64,000 nucleotides of DNA from assembly GCF_900168295.1 (NCBI RefSeq), contig NZ_FVZL01000010.1:46166-110165 (forward strand), written 5' to 3'. Made by a program: the position numbers and the translations under genes. The first letter of the stretch is position 1. The number at the start of each line of letters is the position of its first letter. The notes beneath the pieces were generated by a model. It was not told the DNA's origin. It worked only from the letters and a program-made list of their open reading frames with translations, and did no database searches. The stretch is from Arthrobacter sp. P2b (lineage in GTDB: Bacteria > Actinomycetota > Actinomycetes > Actinomycetales > Micrococcaceae). Below are positions 38,878 to 47,930 of the stretch, piece by piece.

Positions 38878-39423
38878 ATGACTGCCATCGCAACTGCAAA
38901 AGCAACCATCCACACGAGCCTCGGCGACATCAGGGTTAACCTCTTCGGGAACCATGCGCCCAAGACCGTCAAGAACTTCATCGGCCTCGCCACCGGCGAG
39001 CAGGCGTGGACCCACCCCGAAACCGGCGAGGACAAGACCGGCACCCCGCTGTACAACGGAACCATCTTCCACCGCATCATCAAGGACTTCATGATCCAGG
39101 CCGGCGATCCGCTGGGCCGCGGAACGGGTGGCCCCGGTTACCGGTTCGACGACGAAATCCACCCTGAGCTCAGCTTCAACCAGCCCTACAAGCTGGCCAT
39201 GGCCAACGCCGGCATCCAGATGGGCAAGGGCACCAACGGCTCACAGTTCTTCATCACCACCATCCCCACCGACTGGCTCCAGGGCAAGCACAGCATCTTC
39301 GGCGAGGTGGCGGACGACGAATCCAAGAAGGTTGTTGACGCCATCGAGGGTGTCCGCACCGGCATGGGCGACCGCCCGGTGGAGGACGTCACCATTAACA
39401 GCATCGACATCGAACAGCTGTAA
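38878..39423 (+). CDS. ppiA: Peptidyl-prolyl cis-trans isomerase (cyclophilin)
   Basis: 181 residues from ATG 38878. Cyclophilin core: FHRIIKDFMIQAGDPLGRGTGGPGYRF, then ANAGIQMGKGTNGSQFFITT and the loop with W (PTDWLQGKHSIFGEV). Catalytic Arg in FHRII and the Phe/Gln residues are present. It accelerates proline isomerisation in the cytoplasm; no signal peptide. A weak -10 (AAGAAT) 7 nt before the ATG and the absence of a Shine-Dalgarno sequence suggest another leaderless mRNA. The position near gyrA matches mycobacterial ppiA. Confidence 0.94.
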   Translation: MTAIATAKATIHTSLGDIRVNLFGNHAPKTVKNFIGLATGEQAWTHPETGEDKTGTPLYNGTIFHRIIKDFMIQAGDPLGRGTGGPGYRFDDEIHPELSFNQPYKLAMANAGIQMGKGTNGSQFFITTIPTDWLQGKHSIFGEVADDESKKVVDAIEGVRTGMGDRPVEDVTINSIDIEQL

Positions 39424-39432
39424 TACCGCACC

Positions 39433-40311
39433 ATGAGTTACGGAATTCCGTCGGCTGAGCCGTCCGCCCAGGTCCCGGTGTGCCCCCGGCATCCGGACCG
39501 GCCTTCGTATGTGCGATGCCAGCGGTGCGGGCGCCCCGCGTGCCCCGACTGCCAGCGGGCGGCCGCCGTCGGATTCCAATGCGTTGACTGCGTCAACGAA
39601 ACAAGGCGTACGACGCCGGAGGTACGGACCGTCTACGGCGGCGCCGTTGCCACCGGCAAACCTATGGTGACGTTTGGGATCATCGCCGTCTGCGCGGTGC
39701 TGTACGTCCTGCAGTGGCTGATCCCCAACGACGCCGTCTACCAGAGCCTGGGCTTTGCGAATATCTATGCCGAGCCGCGTTACGGGCAGTTTGAGCCATG
39801 GCGGATGCTCACGGCCGCATTCCTGCACTCCCAGGGGTTCATCCTTCACATCGCGCTGAACATGTACATGCTCTGGGCGTTTGGCCAGGCCCTTGAACCG
39901 CTGCTGGGGCGGGCCCGGTTCCTGGCGCTCTACCTGATTTCCGCGATCGGCGGCTCTGTGGGCTATCTCCTGCTCACTCCCCTGTACCAGCCGGGCCTGC
40001 CGCTTTATGGTGTGGTGGGTGCTTCCGGCGCCATCTTCGGGCTCTTCGGCGCCATGCTGCTGGTCCAGCGGCACCGGGGCGGCGACACCCGCCAGCTGTG
40101 GGTGTTGATCGCGATTAACGGCGTCGTCGGCTTCCTCATCCCCCAAATCGCCTGGCAGGCGCATCTTGGAGGCCTCATCACGGGCGGGCTCTGTGCTGCG
40201 GTGCTCGCCTACACACCCCGCGGACGCCGCCAGGGGCTGATCCAGGCCGCAGGCCTGGTGGCGGTACTGGTCCTGCTCGCAGTGGCGGTATGGGCCCGCG
40301 TCTCCATGTAA
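39433..40311 (+). CDS. Rhomboid family intramembrane serine protease with N-terminal zinc-ribbon
   Basis: 292 residues. The N-terminus has CPRHPDRPSYVRCQRCGRPAC...C..C, a B-box-like zinc-binding cluster of at least six Cys and two His (about 14-55). Seven or so membrane helices follow. The catalytic Ser is in GASGAIFGLFG (about 197) and the catalytic His is in AHLGGLITG (about 245). It cleaves membrane-protein helices. The start lies 9 bp after the cyclophilin stop, so the two are probably co-transcribed. Substrates are unknown. Confidence 0.93.
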   Translation: MSYGIPSAEPSAQVPVCPRHPDRPSYVRCQRCGRPACPDCQRAAAVGFQCVDCVNETRRTTPEVRTVYGGAVATGKPMVTFGIIAVCAVLYVLQWLIPNDAVYQSLGFANIYAEPRYGQFEPWRMLTAAFLHSQGFILHIALNMYMLWAFGQALEPLLGRARFLALYLISAIGGSVGYLLLTPLYQPGLPLYGVVGASGAIFGLFGAMLLVQRHRGGDTRQLWVLIAINGVVGFLIPQIAWQAHLGGLITGGLCAAVLAYTPRGRRQGLIQAAGLVAVLVLLAVAVWARVSM

Positions 40312-40350
40312 TACCCGCGAACCCCCACCTGGACAGTTTCCATCACAAAA

Positions 40351-40384
40351 CCCCCGGCGCTCACGGCGCCGGGGGTTTTTGTTT
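40351..40384 (+). terminator. Rho-independent terminator after the rhomboid gene
   Basis: CCCCCGGCGC and GCGCCGGGGG with a TCACG loop are followed by TTTTTGTTTT. Confidence 0.95.
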
Positions 40385-40394
40385 TCCACAGCCG

Positions 40395-40787
40395 TTATCC
40401 ACAGTGTTGGTAACTTACACGCCTGTGATTCATAAGAACCAGCAACTTTCGCGCCGCGTTGCCGGGGTTTTCCCCGTTTGGCGCCTGTATTTCTCCACAC
40501 CTGTGGATAACTCTTGGGGATAGGCATGTGCTTAAGTGGACAAAATGCCCCTGCTGCGCCGAACTGTGGAAAAGTCGCGCTTAGCTGTGGCTTTTCCGTG
40601 CCCGCCGTGCCGCGAGAGGGTGTCAATCAACAGCCTTATGCACACTGTTAATAAGTTCCGCCCATGTCATTCCGCTTGGAGAATCCCGGCGGATGGCAAC
40701 GTGCAGGCCTCGGACGCCGAATTTTCCCCCAGCTGTTTCCACAGTTGTGGATAACTTGTGGGTATCGGGATGTTGGTAAGTGGATAA
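40395..40787. other. DnaA-box cluster A (left of the AhpD-like gene)
   Basis: No gene lies between 40312 and 40831. Exact boxes: TTATCCACA at 40395-40403, TGTGGATAA at 40502-40510 and 40746-40754. Near matches: TTATGCACA at 40636-40644 (fits TTWTNCACA), AGTGGATAA at 40779-40787 and TGTGGAAAA at 40565-40573. Several TTTCCACA-like words add to the density. The cluster is 15-16 kb from the dnaA-dnaN oriC. Confidence 0.8.
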
Positions 40788-40831
40788 GCTTCTGATGCTC
40801 TTATCCTGCCGCCGGCTTCCAGGAGGAAACC

Positions 40832-41299
40832 TTGACCGCCACCACCAAGCACATCTTCCTCGACAAGCAGCATCCGGCGCTCTGGCGGGCCATTAACGGG
40901 CTGGCGCTCAAAATCAAGGAAGCTGCGCAGGACGCCGGCATCGACGCGAAGACCCTGGAACTCCTCAACGTGCGGATTTCCCAGATCAACGGCTGCGCCT
41001 ACTGCCTGGACCTCCACGTGAGGGACGCGCTCAAGGCGGGTGAAACTTCCCAGCGGCTGGCCGTGCTTCCGGCGTGGCGGGACACGGCACTGTTCACGGA
41101 GAAGGAACGCGCCGCACTGGCCCTGGTCGAAAGCATCACCGAACTCCCCTCCGAGCGGCTGCGTGAGCAGGAGGAGGGTTTTGCCCGTGACTATCTGACC
41201 GAAGAGGAATTCTCGGTAGTGAGCTGGGCGGCTGCCAGCATGAACGCCTTCAACCGCATCTCCATCACCAGCCACCACCCTGTGCGCCGGGAGCGCTAA
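40832..41299 (+). CDS. Carboxymuconolactone decarboxylase/AhpD-like protein
   Basis: 155 residues from TTG 40832 with an ideal AGGAGG 6 nt upstream. The AhpD core RISQINGCAYCLDLHVRDALKAG (about 49-71) has the redox-active CxxC and the following His. Such proteins act as peroxidases or disulfide relays. The gene is monocistronic and lies between two DnaA-box clusters, so DnaA could affect its transcription (inference). Confidence 0.88.
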   Translation: MTATTKHIFLDKQHPALWRAINGLALKIKEAAQDAGIDAKTLELLNVRISQINGCAYCLDLHVRDALKAGETSQRLAVLPAWRDTALFTEKERAALALVESITELPSERLREQEEGFARDYLTEEEFSVVSWAAASMNAFNRISITSHHPVRRER

Positions 41300-41327
41300 C
41301 CTGGAGGCTCTCCGGGCCCGCGATTGA

Positions 41328-41463
41328 TTATCCACAGGTATTCCACACTGTTAATAACTGCATTTCGGGGGCGTGATTCGGAAGTTGGCCCCAGTTCTGG
41401 CCCTCGGCCCGGGCTGCGCCTGGTTATCCGCAGGTTTTCAACACTGTGGATAACTTTCCCAAC
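41328..41463. other. DnaA-box cluster B (right of the AhpD-like gene)
   Basis: Exact TTATCCACA at 41328-41336 and TGTGGATAA at 41455-41463; TTATCCGCA at 41424-41432. ATTCCACAC and TTAATAAC words lie between. It fills the 180-bp space between the convergent AhpD-like and tag genes. Confidence 0.78.
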
Positions 41464-41479
41464 AGCTGGGGAGAACCCG

Positions 41480-42094
41480 CTACCCCGTAGAAACGGTCCA
41501 AACCCCTGATGAACCCCTCCGGTGGCTGTCCACGAGGTGTGTGTCCACCATCCCGATGGCTTCCATCAAGGCGAACATGGTGGTTGGCCCAACGAAGGAG
41601 AAGCCCTTTTTGCGGAGGGCTTTGGAGAGCGCTACGGACTCCTCGGACTGGGTGGGGATATCGGTGTGTACCACCGGCTGTGGAGTCTTTGCAGGCTGGA
41701 ATTTCCAGACGAAGTCCACCAGGCCGCCCTCTTGCCGCAGGGCGAGAGTGGCCCGGGCGTTCCTGATGGCGGCCAGGATCTTCAGTCTGTTCCGCACGAT
41801 GCCGGGGTTCTGCAGGAGGCGTTCCACGTCAGCGTCGGTAAACAACGCCACGGCATCGGGATTAAAGTCCGCGAAGGCGGCACGGAAAGCCGGACGCTTC
41901 CGCAGGATGGTGGCCCAGGAAAGCCCCGACTGGAAGCCTTCCAGGCAAATACGTTCGTACAGGCCACGTTCGTCCGTGACCGGAAGGCCCCATTCATGGT
42001 CGTAGTAATCCCGCATCAGCGGATCCACTGATGCCCAGGCCGGCCGGGCCAGGCCGTCGTCGCCCACCACCACGCCTGACGTGTCAGCTGCCAT
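41480..42094 (-). CDS. tag: DNA-3-methyladenine glycosylase I
   Basis: 204 residues. It contains RPAWASVDPLMRDYYDHEWGLPV, the catalytic EGFQSGLSWATILRKRPAFRAAF with Glu, and FVGPTTMFALMEAIGMVDTHLVDSHRR near the end. It removes 3-methyladenine from alkylated DNA. Both Cys residues of the zinc-snap found in E. coli Tag are absent here (RPAW in place of RCxW, and S in place of the C-terminal Cys), so this is a probable zinc-less form. Start ATG 42094 with GGGAGA upstream. Confidence 0.92.
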   Translation of the reverse strand: MAADTSGVVVGDDGLARPAWASVDPLMRDYYDHEWGLPVTDERGLYERICLEGFQSGLSWATILRKRPAFRAAFADFNPDAVALFTDADVERLLQNPGIVRNRLKILAAIRNARATLALRQEGGLVDFVWKFQPAKTPQPVVHTDIPTQSEESVALSKALRKKGFSFVGPTTMFALMEAIGMVDTHLVDSHRRGSSGVWTVSTG

Positions 42095-42137
42095 ACGTAT
42101 CTCCCGGCGGAATGGGCCCGTGGGCGGTGAGGAAAGG

Positions 42138-42389
42138 CTAGGAGCGCCAGCGCGTGGTCATCAGGAAGCCCACGATGGCGATGCCAAAGCCGGCCACGAT
42201 GTTCCATGATTCCCACGCCTGGACGGGAAAACGTCCCTCGCTGATGTAGAACGTGATGATCCAGAACAGGCCAATAATCATCAGGCCAAACATCACGGGC
42301 TTGAACCACACCGGATTTGGTTTGTATGCCTGGGGGGAAGCCTTCTCGGCTGTGCTGGCAGTCTTCTTGCGCGGCTTTGACTCGGGCAC
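42138..42389 (-). CDS. crgA: Cell division protein CrgA
   Basis: 83 residues from GTG 42389 with AAGGAGA upstream. A basic cytoplasmic N-terminus (PESKPRKKTA) is followed by PNPVWFKPVMFGLMIIGLFWIITFYIS, the highly conserved first helix with NPVW, and a second helix WNIVAGFGIAIVGFLMTTRWR. CrgA is a small two-helix divisome component that recruits penicillin-binding proteins in actinobacteria. It is divergent from the sortase gene, as in Mycobacterium around Rv0011c. Confidence 0.94.
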   Translation of the reverse strand: MPESKPRKKTASTAEKASPQAYKPNPVWFKPVMFGLMIIGLFWIITFYISEGRFPVQAWESWNIVAGFGIAIVGFLMTTRWRS

Positions 42390-42563
42390 TGGCTCTCCTT
42401 GGCGGGCTGAGGCAAGCTCGGCGTCCCGGGCTTGATATCCTGCAAGAAGGAAATTGCCAGCGGTCTGCGCGATCTTGGTCAAATCTGGATTCTTACTAGC
42501 AGCCAATTCTAGCCGGAGTTCACGGGCCGCCGGTGCCCACCGGAACCGCCCCGAGGAGAACGC

Positions 42564-43349
42564 GTGGTATTGCAGGAGAAGGTGAGGCCAGCCGCTGCGC
42601 CGGCTGCCGGCGGCGGGATTCTGCGCGGAACCATCCAGGTGCTCGGTGAGCTGCTGATTACCGCCGGCATCATCCTCCTGCTGTTCGTCGCCTGGCAGCT
42701 GTGGTGGACCAACGTGGAATCCGACGCCAAACAGAGTGAAGTCATCAAGGATTTCGCCCAGGACTTCGGCGGCGCAGCCCCCGAAAGCCCTGATGCTGCC
42801 GCTCCGCCGGCCGTCGAGGATTTCGGGGCGCCCGTAGTGACGGCCGCCCCCGGCCACGCCGGGACAATCGGCATCATGTACATCCCCCGTTTCGGCGCCA
42901 ACTACACCCGGCCCATCGTGCAGGGAACCACCGGTGACGTCCTGGACACCCTGGGCCTGGGCCACTACGCCAACACCGCCATGCCGGGCGCCGTGGGCAA
43001 CTTCGCGGTCGCAGGGCACCGCCAGACGCACGGCGCCGTGCTGGACAATATCCACACCCTGGTCCCCGGCGACAAGATTTACGTCCAGACCAAGGACGGC
43101 TACTACGTCTACGTGTTCCGCAACAACCAGATCGTGATGCCCTCCCGCACCGACGTCCTGGAACCGGTGCCGACCCTTCCGGGCGTCACCCCCACCGAAA
43201 GCTTCCTGACCATGACCAGCTGCAACCCGCGCTTCGGTGCGGAAGAACGAATCATTGCCTACGCCCTGCTGGACAGCTGGCGCCCCGCGTCGGCCGGGCC
43301 GCCGGCGGAAATCGCAGCCCAGGTGGCCGCAGCGATCGGAAAGGACTGA
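42564..43349 (+). CDS. srtE: Class E sortase
   Basis: 261 residues from GTG 42564 with GAGGAG upstream. One N-terminal helix (GELLITAGIILLLFVAWQLWW, about 31-51) anchors the enzyme outside. The catalytic His is in AVAGHRQTHGAV (about 152), the Cys is in FLTMTSCNPRFG (about 222), and the Arg lies in GAEERIIAYALL. Class E sortases attach LAxTG-type proteins to peptidoglycan in actinobacteria. It is followed by a small membrane protein and trpG/pabA with minimal gaps. Confidence 0.92.
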   Translation: MVLQEKVRPAAAPAAGGGILRGTIQVLGELLITAGIILLLFVAWQLWWTNVESDAKQSEVIKDFAQDFGGAAPESPDAAAPPAVEDFGAPVVTAAPGHAGTIGIMYIPRFGANYTRPIVQGTTGDVLDTLGLGHYANTAMPGAVGNFAVAGHRQTHGAVLDNIHTLVPGDKIYVQTKDGYYVYVFRNNQIVMPSRTDVLEPVPTLPGVTPTESFLTMTSCNPRFGAEERIIAYALLDSWRPASAGPPAEIAAQVAAAIGKD

Positions 43350-43351
43350 GC

Positions 43352-43522
43352 ATGTACGGCTGGATCTTCCGCCACCTTCCCGGTCCGCTGTGGCTCAGGA
43401 TCGTCACCTCACTGGTACTCATCGCCGTCGCACTGGTATTGATGGTGCAGTTCCTTTTTCCGTGGATGTCCGAGTACACCCAGTTCACTGACTCAACGAT
43501 TGGTGCAGCAAGCCAGCCATGA
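43352..43522 (+). CDS. Small conserved membrane protein
   Basis: 56 residues, starting MYGWIFRHLPGPLWLRI, with one membrane helix (VTSLVLIAVALVLMVQFLF) and a short polar tail. It begins 2 bp after srtE and overlaps the next gene by 4 bp (ATGA), so it is translated as part of the srtE operon. Similar short single-helix proteins sit between the sortase and trpG genes in other actinobacteria. Function is unknown. Confidence 0.85.
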   Translation: MYGWIFRHLPGPLWLRIVTSLVLIAVALVLMVQFLFPWMSEYTQFTDSTIGAASQP

Positions 43523-44160
43523 CCACAACCAAGATCCTCGTGGTGGATAACTACGACAGCTTCGTCTACACCCTGGTGGGCTACCTCCAGGAACTCGGCG
43601 CCGAGACCACCGTGGTCCGCAACGACGACGTCACCCTGGCCGAGGCCATCGAGCTGGCCAGCACCCGCGACGGCGTCCTGATCTCGCCCGGCCCCGGCAA
43701 CCCGGCCGAGGCCGGCGTCTGCATTGAGCTGATTAAATGGTGCGGCGAAAACAGCGTCCCGATGTTCGGCGTATGCCTGGGGCACCAGGCGCTGGCGGAG
43801 GCATTCGGCGGCAAGGTGACACACGCCCCCGAGCTGATGCACGGCAAGACGTCGCTCGTTGAACACATTGGCACCAGCGTTTTCGCCGGGCTCCCCTCCC
43901 CCGTCACGGCCACGCGCTACCACTCGCTTGCCGCTGTCCGGGAGTCCATTCCCGATGTCCTTGAGGTCACCGCTGAAACGGCCTCCGGCGTCATCATGGG
44001 CCTCCAGCACCGCACCGCCCCCCTCTGCGGGGTGCAGTTCCACCCGGAATCGGTCCTGACCGAGGGCGGCTACCAGATGCTGGGCAACTGGCTGGAGTCG
44101 CTGGGCATGGCGGGCGCGGCCGCGCGGGCAGCCAAACTGAGCCCGCTGATCCAGCACTGA
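43519..44160 (+). CDS. trpG: Glutamine amidotransferase subunit of anthranilate/aminodeoxychorismate synthase
   Basis: 213 residues. VDNYDSFVYTLVGYL is the family N-terminus. The catalytic Cys lies in MFGVCLGHQALAE (about 80), and the His-Glu pair is in GVQFHPESVLTEGG near residues 170-180. It supplies ammonia from glutamine to a chorismate-using partner that is not in the window. In Mycobacterium the gene at this place is trpG/pabA and may serve both pathways. Confidence 0.92.
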   Translation: MTTTKILVVDNYDSFVYTLVGYLQELGAETTVVRNDDVTLAEAIELASTRDGVLISPGPGNPAEAGVCIELIKWCGENSVPMFGVCLGHQALAEAFGGKVTHAPELMHGKTSLVEHIGTSVFAGLPSPVTATRYHSLAAVRESIPDVLEVTAETASGVIMGLQHRTAPLCGVQFHPESVLTEGGYQMLGNWLESLGMAGAAARAAKLSPLIQH

Positions 44161-44234
44161 CCTGACAGCACCAACCTGGCAGCACCAACCTGACAGCACT
44201 GACCCTGGCACGCCCCCGGGCGCCCCGCTCCGGC

Positions 44235-46181
44235 TCATCCCCTCCGGGACGACGTGGGTGAGGGCGTCGGCGTGGGCGTGGGGGTTGGTGTCGGGGAGGG
44301 CGACGGCGGCGGAGGCGGCGCCTTGGCCACCACGATGGTCACGGTCTTGCCCTGCTCCACGGCGGCGTTGACCGGGTCGCTCTGCTCCATCACCCTTCCC
44401 GGCTCCACCTGGGCGTTCTCCGCCTCAATGACGGCGGGAACCAGGCTCAGCTCCTTGAGGGCAGCCTCGGCCTCCTCACGGGTACGCCCGCGCAGTTCGG
44501 GGACAGCCACCTTGCCGGTGGACACCACCAGTTCAACACTGGTTCCCACTCCCACCATCTGCCCGGGGGCAGGGCTGGTGGTGATGACGATTCCGGCAGG
44601 TACAGAGGCGCTGTTGGCCGTCGTGGTAGACGGCGCGCCCACCAGGCCGCTTTGCCGCAAAATATCCCGCGCTGCCGCTTCTGTCTTGCCCGGCAGGCTC
44701 TCCGGGATCTTGACCGCACTGGGCCCCTCGGAGATATTCAGGACCACTTCGGCGCCGGGATCCAGGGAAACACCGGACGCCGGGTCGGTGCCGATGGCCT
44801 GGCCCTTGGGGACGGTGTCGTTCTGGCTGCGGACAATCCGCGGCTTCAGGTCCGCGTTGTAGAGTTCCTGCAGTGCCGCCGATTCGGTCATGGTGGCCAC
44901 CACCGGAATCTGCACCTTGGGCGGTGCCGGTTCGGGCCGGTTTACCGTGTTGTACAGCCACAGCCCGCCCCCGGCCAGGACCAGCAGGGTAAGAACCACC
45001 AGGGTGGCGATCCACGCACGACGGCGTGACTTCTGGCGGGCGGTGGGCTCACGTTCCGGAACAAGGCCCAGGGGCAGCGGTTCGGCGTCCCGGGGATCCT
45101 CCATCCCAACGGCCGGTCCGCCGTCGGGCTCGTATGCCGTGACGGCCAGCCGGCCAGTGGGCGCATCGTCCAGGAAGCTGGCTCCTGTGGCCGCAAAAGC
45201 CTGGGTCGCCGGAGCGGCTGCCGGTACATGGTCGTTCGGGTCGGTGGGAGCCTCGGAGGCGGCCACGGCAGGCACCGGAACGCCGGACCGTGCGGCGCGC
45301 AGGGCACGCCGGAAGGCGGCAGCGTCCTGGAACCTGTCATCCCGGTTTTTCTGCAGGGCCTTGGCCAGCACGGTGTCCAGTGCCGGCGTTACTTCCGGAT
45401 TCAGGCTGCTGGCAGGCGCGGGGATTTCGCGGACGTGCTGGTACGCAACGGATACCGGGCTGTCGCCGATGAACGGGGGCCGGGACGTCAGCATTTCGTA
45501 GAGCAGGCAGGCGGCCGAGTACAGGTCGCTCCGGGCGTCCACGGTCTCGCCCCTCGCCTGCTCCGGCGAGAGATACTGTGCGGTGCCCACCACTGCCTGT
45601 GTCTGGGTCATGGTGGCTGAGGAATCGGCGATGGCGCGGGCGATGCCGAAGTCCATCACCTTCACGGAATCGGTACCCTCGCAGTACATGACATTGGCCG
45701 GTTTGATGTCCCGGTGGACGATGCCCGCCTTATGGCTGTATTCCAGCGCACCGAGGACCCCGAGGCAGTAGTCGATGGCCCGGTCAATGGTGACGTCGTT
45801 CGCCCGGATGAGGTCGCGGATGGTCTTGCCCTCAACGAACTCCATCACGATGTAGGGCACCCGGACGTTTTCCGCCGACCCGTCGGGAACCAGGTGTTCG
45901 CCGGTGTCATAGATGGCGACGATGGACGAGTGGTTCAGGGCGGCAACGGCCTGGGCCTCGCGTTTGAAACGCGCCTGGAACTGCGGATCCCGGGCGAGGT
46001 CCGGCCGCAGAAGCTTGATGGCGACGGTCCTCCCCAACCGGGTGTCCACACCGCGGTACACGTCCGCCATGCCGCCACGGCCAATCAGGCCGCCCAGTTC
46101 GTAGCGGCCGCTCAGGACACGCTGGTTATCCACCGGGAGGCTGTCCTCACGGTGCAACGGTGTGCGCGGTGACTCGTTCAC
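44235..46181 (-). CDS. pknB: PASTA-domain Ser/Thr protein kinase PknB
   Basis: 648 residues. The kinase domain starts YELGGLIGRGGMADVYRG with VAIKLL, HRDIKPANVMY, DFGIA and SPEQARGE. A cytoplasmic juxtamembrane region and one helix (IATLVVLTLLVLAGGGLWLYNTV) are followed by three PASTA repeats (about residues 425-625). It ends with a Pro/Ser/Thr-Pro low-complexity tail. PknB senses muropeptides or lipid II and phosphorylates cell-wall enzymes (known). GTG start at 46181; last gene of the fhaA-to-pknB operon. Confidence 0.96.
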   Translation of the reverse strand: MNESPRTPLHREDSLPVDNQRVLSGRYELGGLIGRGGMADVYRGVDTRLGRTVAIKLLRPDLARDPQFQARFKREAQAVAALNHSSIVAIYDTGEHLVPDGSAENVRVPYIVMEFVEGKTIRDLIRANDVTIDRAIDYCLGVLGALEYSHKAGIVHRDIKPANVMYCEGTDSVKVMDFGIARAIADSSATMTQTQAVVGTAQYLSPEQARGETVDARSDLYSAACLLYEMLTSRPPFIGDSPVSVAYQHVREIPAPASSLNPEVTPALDTVLAKALQKNRDDRFQDAAAFRRALRAARSGVPVPAVAASEAPTDPNDHVPAAAPATQAFAATGASFLDDAPTGRLAVTAYEPDGGPAVGMEDPRDAEPLPLGLVPEREPTARQKSRRRAWIATLVVLTLLVLAGGGLWLYNTVNRPEPAPPKVQIPVVATMTESAALQELYNADLKPRIVRSQNDTVPKGQAIGTDPASGVSLDPGAEVVLNISEGPSAVKIPESLPGKTEAAARDILRQSGLVGAPSTTTANSASVPAGIVITTSPAPGQMVGVGTSVELVVSTGKVAVPELRGRTREEAEAALKELSLVPAVIEAENAQVEPGRVMEQSDPVNAAVEQGKTVTIVVAKAPPPPPSPSPTPTPTPTPTPSPTSSRRG

Positions 46182-46196
46182 TGATCGTCCTGGCGG

Positions 46197-47930
46197 TTAA
46201 GGCGTGCAGGTGGGCGGCGTTCCCGGGGTCTCGCCGGGGGCACAAGCGGGCAGGGTCAGCCGGGGCGAAGGAGCAGATTGGGCGGTGGTGGGCGACGCAG
46301 TCTGGACCGGAACTGGAGCGCTGCTGGTCGTGGCCGGTGGCGGTGCCACGGCGTAAGTTACGGTGATGGGCGATCCCACAGGCAAGGGACCAGTCGGGTT
46401 TAGCCCCACTACCCTTCCCGGTGCGGCCTCGCTGGTTTGCAGCGGCTCCACCGTCACGGCAAGCCCCAGGTTTGACAGCTCCGACTGGACCTGGCGGTAA
46501 TCCTTGCCCAGGTAAGCAGCAGGTATCACGTTGACAGTCTCCGGCGTGGGCTCCTGCGTGGGCGTCGGCGTATTCCGCGTTTGGGTTGGAGTGGGAGTTG
46601 GTGTTGCGCTGGTGGGGGTTGCGCTCGTGGCGGGCGGGCTGCTGGACGGCGCGCTGGACGTGGCGTTATTGGAGGGGAAGAGGACTCCCTGCTGGTTCAG
46701 GAAAAACCCCACCAGGGCGAACAGCACCAGCAGGATCAGCGCGATCAGCGGCCAAGTCCACGGGCTGCGGCCGCGACGTTCAGGCTCATCGGCGGGCTCG
46801 TCGTCGTACGTTGTTTCTTCCGGAACCCACGTACGCTCAGCGGCCAAGGCATTCGCGCGGGCCAGCTGGCTCTGGGGGCCCTCCGGATCAACCGCCGAGG
46901 CACCGGCAGCGCCGGCTGCCACCCCGGCAGCTGCACCGGCCGCGCCGGCACCAAGCACCGGCAAGGCAGACGTGGGAGTTGGTGATGAATCCCGTGAGGC
47001 GCCGATGATTCCGGTCGGTGCCGTGGCTGTATCCACAGGGGCAGTAATGGGGCCCGTATCCGGGGCGTCAAAAAGCAGCATGCCGGGGACGGCGGCGCGC
47101 GCGGCGCTGACGTCGCCGTTGCGGATGGCTTCGGCGGCTTCGGCCAGCTTGATGGCGTTGGCCGGCCGGTCCTTGGGATCCTTGGCCAGCATGGACATCA
47201 GGAGGGCACGTACCGGCGTGGGCAGGGTTTCCGGCAGCGGCGGCGGAGCATCGTTGACCTGGGCCAGGGCGATGGCGATCTGCGATTCCCCAGAAAAGGG
47301 GCGGTGCCCGCTGAGGCATTCATAGCCAATGACGCCCAGGGAGTAGATGTCCGAGGATCCCGTGGCGGTCTGGCCCGTTGCCTGCTCGGGAGCGAGGTAC
47401 TGGGCGGTGCCCATGACCTGGCCCGTCTGGGTGAGGGGCACCTGGTCGGCAAGGCGGGCAATGCCGAAGTCCGTGACTTTGACTCGCCCTTCGGGCGTGA
47501 TCAGCAGGTTGCCCGGCTTGATGTCGCGGTGCACGAGGCCCTGGGCGTGGGCCACGGACAGGGCACGGGCGGTCTGCGCGATGATGGACAGGGTCCGGTC
47601 CGGGGACAGCACCTGCTCGTGTTCGATGATGCTGCTCAGCGGTTGGCCCGGAACGAGTTCCATGACCAGGTAGGCCGAGCCTTCTTCCTCGCCGTAGTCA
47701 AAGACATTGGCGATGCCCACATGGTTCAGGAGTGCTGTGTGGCGGGCCTCCGCACGGAAACGCTGAAGGAACCCGGGATCACCCGTGTATTCCTCCTTCA
47801 GCACCTTGATGGCGACGATGCGGCCCAGGACGAGGTCTTTCGCCTTCCAGACTTCCCCCATGCCGCCGATCGCGATCCGCGTGGTCAGCTGGAATCTGCC
47901 GCCGAGGGTGATTCCGGTTGTAGGCCTCAC
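46197..47930 (-). CDS. pknA: Ser/Thr protein kinase PknA-like, with one PASTA-like domain
   Basis: 577 residues. The kinase motifs are [42 protein letters not shown] and [10 protein letters not shown]. One membrane helix ([20 protein letters not shown], near residue 400) is followed by a long Thr/Pro/Ser linker and then a PASTA-like unit ([17 protein letters not shown]...[14 protein letters not shown]). Mycobacterial PknA lacks PASTA repeats, so this one differs. GTG start overlaps the pbpA stop by 4 bp. It acts with PknB in growth control. Confidence 0.92.
   Translation of the reverse strand: MRPTTGITLGGRFQLTTRIAIGGMGEVWKAKDLVLGRIVAIKVLKEEYTGDPGFLQRFRAEARHTALLNHVGIANVFDYGEEEGSAYLVMELVPGQPLSSIIEHEQVLSPDRTLSIIAQTARALSVAHAQGLVHRDIKPGNLLITPEGRVKVTDFGIARLADQVPLTQTGQVMGTAQYLAPEQATGQTATGSSDIYSLGVIGYECLSGHRPFSGESQIAIALAQVNDAPPPLPETLPTPVRALLMSMLAKDPKDRPANAIKLAEAAEAIRNGDVSAARAAVPGMLLFDAPDTGPITAPVDTATAPTGIIGASRDSSPTPTSALPVLGAGAAGAAAGVAAGAAGASAVDPEGPQSQLARANALAAERTWVPEETTYDDEPADEPERRGRSPWTWPLIALILLVLFALVGFFLNQQGVLFPSNNATSSAPSSSPPATSATPTSATPTPTPTQTRNTPTPTQEPTPETVNVIPAAYLGKDYRQVQSELSNLGLAVTVEPLQTSEAAPGRVVGLNPTGPLPVGSPITVTYAVAPPPATTSSAPVPVQTASPTTAQSAPSPRLTLPACAPGETPGTPPTCTP

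Noticed and set aside
43546..43554. GTGGATAAC near the start of trpG as a DnaA box
   Set aside because: Lacks the first T of TGTGGATAA and is simply the coding sequence for the conserved VDNYDSF.
46125..46133. DnaA-box-like TTATCCACC inside pknB
   Set aside because: One mismatch, isolated and within a coding sequence.
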